Shown one piece after another: positions 14,401 to 23,400 of a stretch of DNA of 64,000 nucleotides. A program made the translations under genes and the position numbers. Each line of letters opens with the position of its first letter. Positions within the stretch are counted from its first letter, which is position 1. The DNA lies in assembly GCA_033065855.1 (NCBI GenBank), contig JAVXUO010002902.1:96001-160000 (forward strand), read 5' to 3'. The notes beneath the pieces are model-generated. The model saw nothing but the letters and a program-made list of their open reading frames with translations, was not told where the DNA came from and ran no database searches. The DNA is from Escallonia rubra (Eukaryota > Streptophyta > Magnoliopsida > Escalloniales > Escalloniaceae).

Positions 14401-17400
14401 GAGGCTGAGAATCCCCATGAACACTCAAGTAAAACCTCAAAACCCGATGAAGGCAATCCAAGGCCATAAAACGATGGTTTTTGTCCTGTATGATAATACC
14501 AAAACCATCTGAAATGAGACCGTAATATAGATATGTCTCACACCAATCAACAAATAATATTAGAAGAAAGCACCAAGAAGCCAGGACACAACAATCGCAT
14601 CCAAGCTTTGCCTATCCTTTGAAAATGACATCGCTAAACTTACCCTAAGATGTTTGTACAATTGCTCCATATGAGTGCCAAAGTTATTGAGGAAGACGTT
14701 AGGATCGCCAAGACAGAGAAGAAGAGTCACCAAGGGGTAAGCAACCTGAAATGGCAAGAAAAATCACTAATATACAGAAGCTCCATACAAATGTTTATTA
14801 GTAACTGATACGTTGGCGGATATTCACTTACAGCTATATGTTTGCTCTGTTTATCCATCCAATGCATGAGCTGCAATCTTATTCGTGCAACAGCTTCGTA
14901 CCATAGGGTAAGGGCAGGATCTACACCAGAAGGAGGCCAGTGGCCTTTGCCACCATCTGCAAGTGGTGCTAGAATGTTCGAAAGCATATTGCATAGCGCA
15001 TGGTGAAGTTCACTTTTTCGTTTATGGGCAGGACGATTAAGAGGATTAGCTTTTGCCACAAAGGATGCAGATGCATTGAGACCACCCTCTGTCTTAACCT
15101 GGAAATCACTTTAATGCTATGTAAATATCTCTTTGCAAAAGTCAAGGAGAAACTCAAATTTTATACATACCCCAAGCTTTAGGTACCGCATCCCGTTAAT
15201 GATACTAAGTGTTTCACTTCGAGCAACACTAGTATCAATACGACGAGTATTGAGTTCCATGAAAAAGCGCTCAGTTACGGAACTAAACCTATTGAGAAAG
15301 GGAAAGTATACCTATAAGTAACCTATTGCTGCACTAGCAAAACAGAAAATCACTGAATCTACTGCATAGGATACTCAAACGCAAGAACAAGAATATAACC
15401 CAACTACAAAATGATATGTAGTGTCAGCAATGCAGCAAACGAGCAACTGAACAAGAAGATGTAAGCAGCACAGTGGTCACCAGCACCGTAGCTTTCGCTC
15501 ATTATCTTAATCGCCCTCGCCAAAACCAAAGTACAAGAGCACTGTGATCTTGACAGAACTTTTATCCAGGAGCAAAATGAAAATCACGATTGACCACTTA
15601 AGCACAAAAAGTAGCTCCACACTGATTGCAAGTGATACATAAAGCAGCGGGTGATCTAATTTAACACAGTGGGTCAAGAAAGGATTGCAGGCATTTAGAG
15701 TCTATGTCAAATATGCCACTTTGGATGATTATAATGATTAAGAAGGAGAAGGACTTATCCCTCTTAAGGCCAGCTTCCTTTGCATAATATGTATCAATTA
15801 CCTGATCCGGGATAGAGCACCAAGGAGTTGTGCAACTAGGTCTAGAAGAAGGCCCCGCAAGTCAACCAATGAGGGATATTCAACCTGGCTAACAACCCTG
15901 CAAGAAGTAGAAGTTAAGTTGTGACCATGGACTCCTGGCAGGAAGGGTAAGCCGATTACTATACATATAGCCTGCAATGGTGGCAAACCTCTTAACGTGA
16001 CACGTGACTTCATAAGACCAAAAAGTCAACAGGCCCATTAACTGCAATTTACTATCTGCTTCTGAATTTAATGTTTTAATTTAATCTCCTTTTGAGCATC
16101 CTTAAACTTTACCAATAAGCTGATCTTTATAGCAACAGACAAGTGGTCGGTATTCTTTTTATAGCTAAAAATGCTTACTTTGTGTCAGTAGTATAAAACC
16201 CAAAAACAAAAACCAAAAGCATAAACTAAAAGCAAGTGCGCTTTTTCCATTTGGACTTCTTCTGTCTATTCTACTTTCTTATTGCATTTTTTATACTAAA
16301 TGTTCATCCATCCTCCTTCCTTTCCAATATTCACCCACTTCTCTGCAATATAGTTTCTTAATTAACGGCAACTTGTCTTTCCTATAGCTCATTAGACTCC
16401 ATCATTGCCGCAAAACCGGATTTACCTTCATGGAATACTGACATAAAATCACACCCTGTACAGGCAGGATCTGACCCTCCACATTTCCCAACATTTTTCA
16501 TGGAAAATCTGACCTTAAACCAAGAAAAACAAATTAATTACCTTCTTATTGGAAATTGGACATTTGCAATAATACTTTAATTAACTTTCAAACCTATGCA
16601 ACAATTTTACTTTAGTTTGTAAAACCATTGCAACAACAATTTATTTTCTTGAACATATTTATATCTCTAAATTGGTCCCTGCAACCATTGCACTGGTTAA
16701 TGCTAAGAATGCATTTTAAAATTACCAGCAAATCCATGCCTGATGCATCATAATTTGTGCGGCATTGACAGCTGACTAAATCTTAAAAATTGCAGCGCCC
16801 TTGTACTTTTGATTGAATTTACTGAAGAACTTTCTTGATGTATATTGATACTTTTAATGCAATTGATGGGGCCTATACTAAGAATTTAATCAAAAGCTAT
16901 AGACGTGAAAATTTTGTTAATTATTAAAAGCAAAAGATATGTTTTTATTAACTTGAGATTTAGGATAAGTTTTTATTGATAAGTAAAGGGCCAAAGGTCG
17001 GGAAGCCAAGCACATAACGAAAACTGGATCGAATATACACTCGCTCACTGGCAAATCATGAAAACATAAATTGATTCAGTTAGGCATTTGAACATCATAA
17101 GCTTCAAATCCCAGCTTATGGAGCCTTACCTGTCAGCATTAATTAGCCAGTCGAATACAAAATTTTCAAGCCCAATCCAAAGCTTCTCTGCAGTGAGGAA
17201 GAGCACGTTATAGTTGATAGAAAACAGCCCAGTTGAAGGATGAAGGTGCAACAATGGAAGAATAGCCAAACCTGTAAGTCCCTCTTGCGGACAACACTCC
17301 ACAAAGCGAATGCCTGCAGAGCAAAATATGCACTCCACTGCAAGCTGAACCGTGGACAATCAATAGTAAACTTAGTAAAGTTTCCTGAACAGGCAACTCG

Positions 17401-20400
17401 ATGGCATTGTAGCCCAAATGGAGGACAGATTATGTAGAATCAAAAGTTTTATGAGTTCTAGTCCAAAACCTATAGCAAGAAAATCAACAACATCTTCTGA
17501 CCATAGGCTGACAAAAAATAATGACTTTTTGTTTTCATGCTCGCCAGCAGAGGTATTTGTACCAACAAGCAAAACACTAAAAAAATAAATCTGTGTTACT
17601 GATGACATCATAAACATAAAGCTACAAGAAAAGGGATAATCGTGACATCATAATGATAAAGCTACAAGAAAAGGGATAATCGTTCCCATTAGAAAGGCTC
17701 ATGAGTCATGAACTAACTTGGTTTTGCTTATACAAATTCTAATAAAAGAAAATTCTTTTCCATAACGAATTTGGTAGGGCATTAATGCACTCATCTACTA
17801 CCTCACTATAGTTTAAATTCTTCCTCCAGTTCCACATAGGGCTGTAAATGAGGCGAGCCGTTCATGAACGGTTCGTGGTTCGTTCTCTATAAAACTCGTT
17901 CATGTTCGTTCATCTAATATATGAACAGAACATGAACAAGTTTTTAGAGCTCATTTAATAAACGAGCCGAACATGAACAATCCAAAATGTTCACAAACAT
18001 GTTCGCGAACAGCTCATCTAAATAATAAATTAATGGGTTAATTACTCACGGCACCCCTGAGGTTTACCCTAAATTACACACGGACCCCCTTATCTTTTGA
18101 AAATTACACTCTGCTCCCCCAGGTTTGTACCCGCATTTCACGGAGCCCCACAAAATTGACGGGGACCCTAACTCCGTCTAAAGATTCTCTGACACCTTAC
18201 TTTTTGGATTTTTCATCCCCAAATTGCCCTCCCCTGAAAAATCATCAACCCTTGCCCTCCCCATGGCCGGGTGGACCTGCTTCAAGACCTTGAAGATGTA
18301 GATCTTGTAGGTCAGTTGTGCATTGCCACCGAAGCCACACGGTCGACGGCGATCAACCAGATCTGAACTAGAAGACGAGGATCTGAAGTGGATCTAACAC
18401 AAACACCGTGGTCACGGATTACCGATTGGAGATGGCCTTGGCGCTTGTCCGCCTGGAGCTGGGCAAGCTCGGCGAGGCGCTGTTCGAGGAAGGAGGCAAG
18501 CCGCGAGTGCTGTGATTGGAGAGCGACGAACTCGGAAGAGAGGGAGGCGTGCTTCTGCTCGAAGAGGGAGCAGGTCCGCTCGGCGGTGATGGAGACGGCA
18601 TGAGCCTGGGCCCTGACGGATCTGACACAAACACCGTCTGCACCAAGTCCATCTCCAATCGGTATGGCACCGATTTTTTCTCGGAGGAGCTGCCGTGGCG
18701 GTGACTGTGATGGGGCGGGGGTGCGCTAGCGGCGCTGCTTGCCTTCTTCTTCTTTTTGTCTCCGGCAGCGGCGGAGCCAGCCTCCTTGGGGAGCTTCTTG
18801 CGGGCCTTGGGCTTCTTCTCGGCGGGGGCCTTCTCAGCGACGGTGGGCTTCTTCTCCTCCGCCGGCTTCTTCTCCGGCGTCGCCTACAGTGTACACCATG
18901 ACACAACAGCGGCGACCACCGCGCCGCAGCCACCACCGCGCGGGATTTATCATCTACACCATCTTTGGTGCCATCTCGTGGTCAACCACCCCTCATTCTC
19001 CGGCCACGCCCCTCACCAGAAGTACCGCCCAACACCCCCGCGGATCACTGCGACACCGAACACCGCACAGCTTCATCACCTGTGAACCCAAAGCCGCATG
19101 CCTGACACCGTTGCCCTCCATTGGAAGCACCGCCCGCCGCAACCTCCAAAACAGTCCCTCCAAAATCCAAGACGATACTGTGTAGTTAATATACAAGGGT
19201 AAAAATGTCTTTTTGCGTCCCACCGTTAACACCGTCGAAGAAATGGAGCGGAGTGTAATTTTCAAAAGATAGGGGGGTCCGTGTGTAATTTAGGGTAAAC
19301 CTCAGGGGTGCCGTGAGTAATTAACCCTAAATTAATTATAATATGTTCAAATAATTAATACTTATATAAACCATATCTTAAAATTTAAACCTAGAGGCCA
19401 GGCCCTAAAGTTAGTTAGCCAAAAACCCCAAGCCCACTTATAAACATATAGCCCAATCCCTTAAAAGCCCAAAATATAAAACCCAACATCATAGAAACCC
19501 TAACTATATAAACTAAAACCAAACCTAAATACTCACAAGTCAGAGGCAGCCTCCCTTTGGTCTCTCTCTCTCTCTCTCACACACACACAAACACGCCTGA
19601 TAGATTGCAGATTGCACATATCCCCTCTCTCTCACTCTCTCCCTCCCTCTTCACACACGGACATCCCGTCATAGCCGCCATCGCCTGTCTTCGAAGCCGT
19701 CATCTCTCCGTCGCCGGATTCCGATTCGACAGGATGGGGAAGAAAGCAGTCGATAGCTATTGAGGGCTTGGTAACGACTGGGATCAAAGTTGCAAATGCA
19801 AAGGCTCACCTCGAATACTTGGAGATGGAGCTAATTCACAAGAAGCATGCATCATCCGTTGTCTTCATCGCCATCGATCAAGATTTCTTTTTTCAGTATT
19901 TTTTATTCTAAATCCCTCCTTGTATCTTTTATAGTTGATTCATTGTAGTTGATTTTTGATTCATTGTAGTTGATTGCTTGAAGGATTTGAGGTTTTTGAG
20001 CAAATTTAGGGATTTGATCGGAAGTTAACCACGAGCACAAGCCGAGTTTCGGAACTCGAGTTCGGCTCGTATCGTTAAACGAGTTGAACGAGCCGAGCCC
20101 AAGTTTTAGAGTCACGAACTCGAGCCGAGTTCGAACATTGGTATTTTGGGTCTTGACGAACTCGAGCCGAGCTCGAACATGCCAAGATTTAAACGAACCG
20201 AGTTCGAGCACACCCATGTTCGGCTCGAACTCGGCTCGTAACAGCCCTATTTCCACATTACCTACATCTTTGTCCAGAGGAGAGCTGATGATATAACTTC
20301 GGAGAAATTGAGTCAATTGAGCAAAAATTTCAGGAAATGGAAACCGAAGAACAAGCGAATACTAATGACATGTTGGTTTGACATCACCTTGCTTTCTTAA

Positions 20401-23400
20401 TTGAACTTTTTATGAAAATTCAAGTCCATGTCAGACTCTTAACAAGAAAAAAGGGACAGTCGACATGTGCCTGACACAGCCTGTATGATATGTCAAGCGT
20501 AGCCAACAACTTAAATGTAACTTAGGATCGTACATGGTCTATTCAAATCAGAATATACTCTTTTTGCAACATAGTTGCCTTAACATGGGTGAAATGCATG
20601 CTTTGAGCAGTAAGTATCTCACAAAATTCCAACTCTATCCAATGAAGTAAATGAAAAATACTAAGAGATAACAGTTCTTGATGCGGGCCCGTGTCATCGT
20701 GTTTGTAGATTAAACAATCTGATCCTTCACACATACCCGCACCAGGTACTCAAACCCAACTTTAGAGGCGAAGCCAGAATTCTTAGTCAGAGGGGGTCAA
20801 AACATTTTTGTAAAAACTTGGGGCCCGTACGTTTATAATATTCATTTTCTGTTTTTATTTTCATGATTTTCATATTCAGTTTGAAAATACGTTCATGTAC
20901 TTTTATCATTTTCACCAAAAAAAAATTAGTTATTTTTTCTTATATTGGGTTAAGTTAGGTGTTTTCTGTTTTTTGTCACTATTTGAGTAATTTTATCCAA
21001 AACGAAAACTGAAAATGGTAAAAGTACGCAAAAAAAGAATCTTTTTTATCATCATTGCAAAAAACAAAAAACGAATATCATAAACGTAAGGGCCCTTGAT
21101 TTCTTATACAAAAAAAAATTCACCAAGGACTTTTGAAATTTGAAACGTTTCTGTGAAAAGGTTATTTTGTTCTCTTGACAACATACAATTAAGCGTTAAA
21201 GTCTCTCCTGGAAATGGTAATGGAACTTGTTAATTAAAGAATACCATCATGTTTTTAGAAAGCTTCAAATATGGGACAGGATGGTCCTGGGAAGTGCTGA
21301 GGAATGTGGTGACTGCCTACCAAGCTTATTCGGCTGGATTTGGGCTTCTTTTGATATAGCTTGCATTCTCATGAGTGGGACAGGATCATGGGCCTTATAT
21401 GCAAAGTGCAAGGCGAACCAGGCAGTTCTAATGGGCCATACAGGAAACCTTAACTAGAAATGGCGGGGAGCACCCCAGTCACCGCGGATCCTTTCTAGTT
21501 GTCCCTGCCCAAGTCCGCGTCAGATAGGTTAACCTGTCAGTTCTCTAACTTTAAAGTCATATCCATCAGATCTTATTATATATCTATAAGCCAAGATAGT
21601 CGACACAGAGCCCTTATATTGATGTTTGAAATGTACATTATGACTTGAACTCACTGATACCCTATGAAGCACCGGTGCGGCACTTGGGGTGAAGCACCGG
21701 CACCGGGTACTCGTCAGGTGCGGGTGCGGCATGGGTGCGTGTCAGGTGCGTGTCCGATTTTATTAATTTATTTTTTTAATTTCTTAAATACCGGGTGCAG
21801 CTCGGGTGAGTATTCGACCTCTGACCACCGCCGATCTGTGACCACCGTGCAGATCTGTGACCACCGGCGACTCCAGCGACCACCGGCGACTCCAGCGACC
21901 ACCGGCAAAGAATTTGAGAGGAGAGAGGAGGAGGAGAAGAAGAAGAAGAAGGAGACTCACCGGCGAAACAAGTGCGGCGCTGCGGAGTGCGAAGGAGGAG
22001 GAGATCCCACCAGCGAACCAAGTGCGGCGCCGCGAAGTGCGGTGTTGTGGCTGGAAGAAATATGAGAAACCCTAATGACTAATACCCTATACGATGTTAT
22101 TTTTGTGGCTTGAAGTAATTAGAAATGACTTTTTACTTTTTTATTTCATTTTTGTACCCTAACTTATTAAATCAACCCCAATACTTCAAAGAAAATAATA
22201 GTACAGCACATACAAACTTCATTGTGTTCAGTTATACACTTTAATATTTACAAAACAGCCCAAACTTAACAAACTATCACCAATTTAGTTGAAACTTCAA
22301 AATTCAAGAAGCAACATATTAAACTCTACAAATTCCCACTCTTTAGTTGGAATATTTATGCTTTCTACAAATATCTAATACATATAGAGATTCAAATTAT
22401 TTAGAAATTCAATGCTAAATGTATATATTTAAAAAAAAATTATAAAAGCTGCCGTATCCCCGCCGCACCCGTATCCTAAAATTTTCAAAATTGCCGTATC
22501 GTATCCGCGTATCCGCACCCGCACCCGAGTCTGTGCTTCTTAGCTGATACCACAACCAGTCATATGCATATTTATGAACAGACATACAGTTGTGCCACAT
22601 GAATTTTCCTCTACATACATTGCCTATAATAAAAACCATTAACACGTCTAAGTATCTTGCTAACCTTTCTTTGGAACGTAGATGCATCGTTTGCACCTTT
22701 TGGGGACTCACTGCAACAGCAACCAGAAAAGCAGTGTAAGCAAAAACAAAGAGAAAACCAGTTCTCCAATGTTACAGTTTCTGACTTAATATAGACAGAC
22801 TACAGCACTCTTCAAATAGATCATAAAGGCACATAAACAAAAGTTACACTTATCTTTGTTACTTAATCATAATATAATAATCTTAAGAACCCCAACAACA
22901 CCGAAAAATGAAGAAAGAGTGCCATGGCGTACATCACTGCAATATTTCTTCAGGGAGTCGAAGCGTACCAATCCGGTAATAACTCAAAATGGCTACAATA
23001 TATGCTTGATTATTGAATCCAAAAGTCATCCGTAAAGGTCACGGTAAAGGTCCTAACTCCTAAGAGAGACCTCCCCCAAAGAAATTAAATGAAGGAGAAG
23101 CGGGGGAGGTTGCCTATCTTTAAAGAGATTAGTCAGGGATATATGTCTAGAGTTATTTAGCCGAAGAGAAGGCATTAAATTCTAAATTCATACATTGCGT
23201 GCTTAATGCTTCCCAGAGAGCCTATCAAATGAAGAGCACAGTCATTGATGGAGTTGAGGAGGTGAAAGATGATACTAGAAAATTCTAACAGGGACTAGAA
23301 AGCGGAGGCTGAGAATCAAAATGTTAGGCCCCGTACGTTTAGAGTATTTGCTTTCCGTTTTTGTAATGATTATAAAAAAGATGCATTTTTTCGTGTACTT

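Larger units (their letters stand above)
18035..19327 (-). mobile_element. Chimeric Pack-MULE with histone H2B and NUA/TPR fragments, nested in a hAT
   Basis: A 1293-bp element with long terminal inverted repeats, 18035-18118 against 19244-19327, matching at about 82 of 84 positions. Each starts GGGTTAATTACTCACGGCAC. The flanks carry a perfect 9-bp target duplication, taaattaat (18026-18034 and 19328-19336). Long near-identical repeats plus a 9-bp duplication identify a Mutator-like element, and the near identity points to recent insertion. There is no transposase. On the minus strand the interior holds pieces of two unrelated cellular genes: an H2B N-tail (18731-18882), an NUA/TPR piece (18423-18612) and an H2B helix piece (18268-18309), in that transcription order. 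The part at 18960-19200 is not recognised. Confidence 0.88.
17838..20250. mobile_element. hAT element, split by a MULE, in FURRY intron 3
   Basis: The termini are AGGGCTGTAAATGAGGCGAG on the left and GCTCGTAACAGCCCTAT on the right. A perfect 8-bp target duplication, ttccacat, lies at 17830-17837 and 20251-20258. Subterminal regions are dense in gttcatgaac and gagccgagttcg motifs in both orientations, as in other plant hAT elements. Without the nested MULE at 18035-19327 and its duplicate bases the element is about 1.1 kb, so it is non-autonomous. A short ATG frame at 19734 (MGKKAVDSY) and a longer frame after it (about 19760-19885, containing [15 protein letters not shown]) look like cellular coding sequence, but I do not recognise the source. 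Confidence 0.85.

Noticed and set aside
17126..17359. A single exon spanning 17130-17344 in FURRY
   Set aside because: The frame is open throughout, but the insert between GLT and [10 protein letters not shown] is absent from the family, and GT and AG sites define an 84-bp intron (17188-17271).
18412..18936. Long minus-strand Arg-rich frame of 174 residues
   Set aside because: It is a wrong-frame reading across the H2B and NUA fragments; the recognisable proteins lie in other frames.
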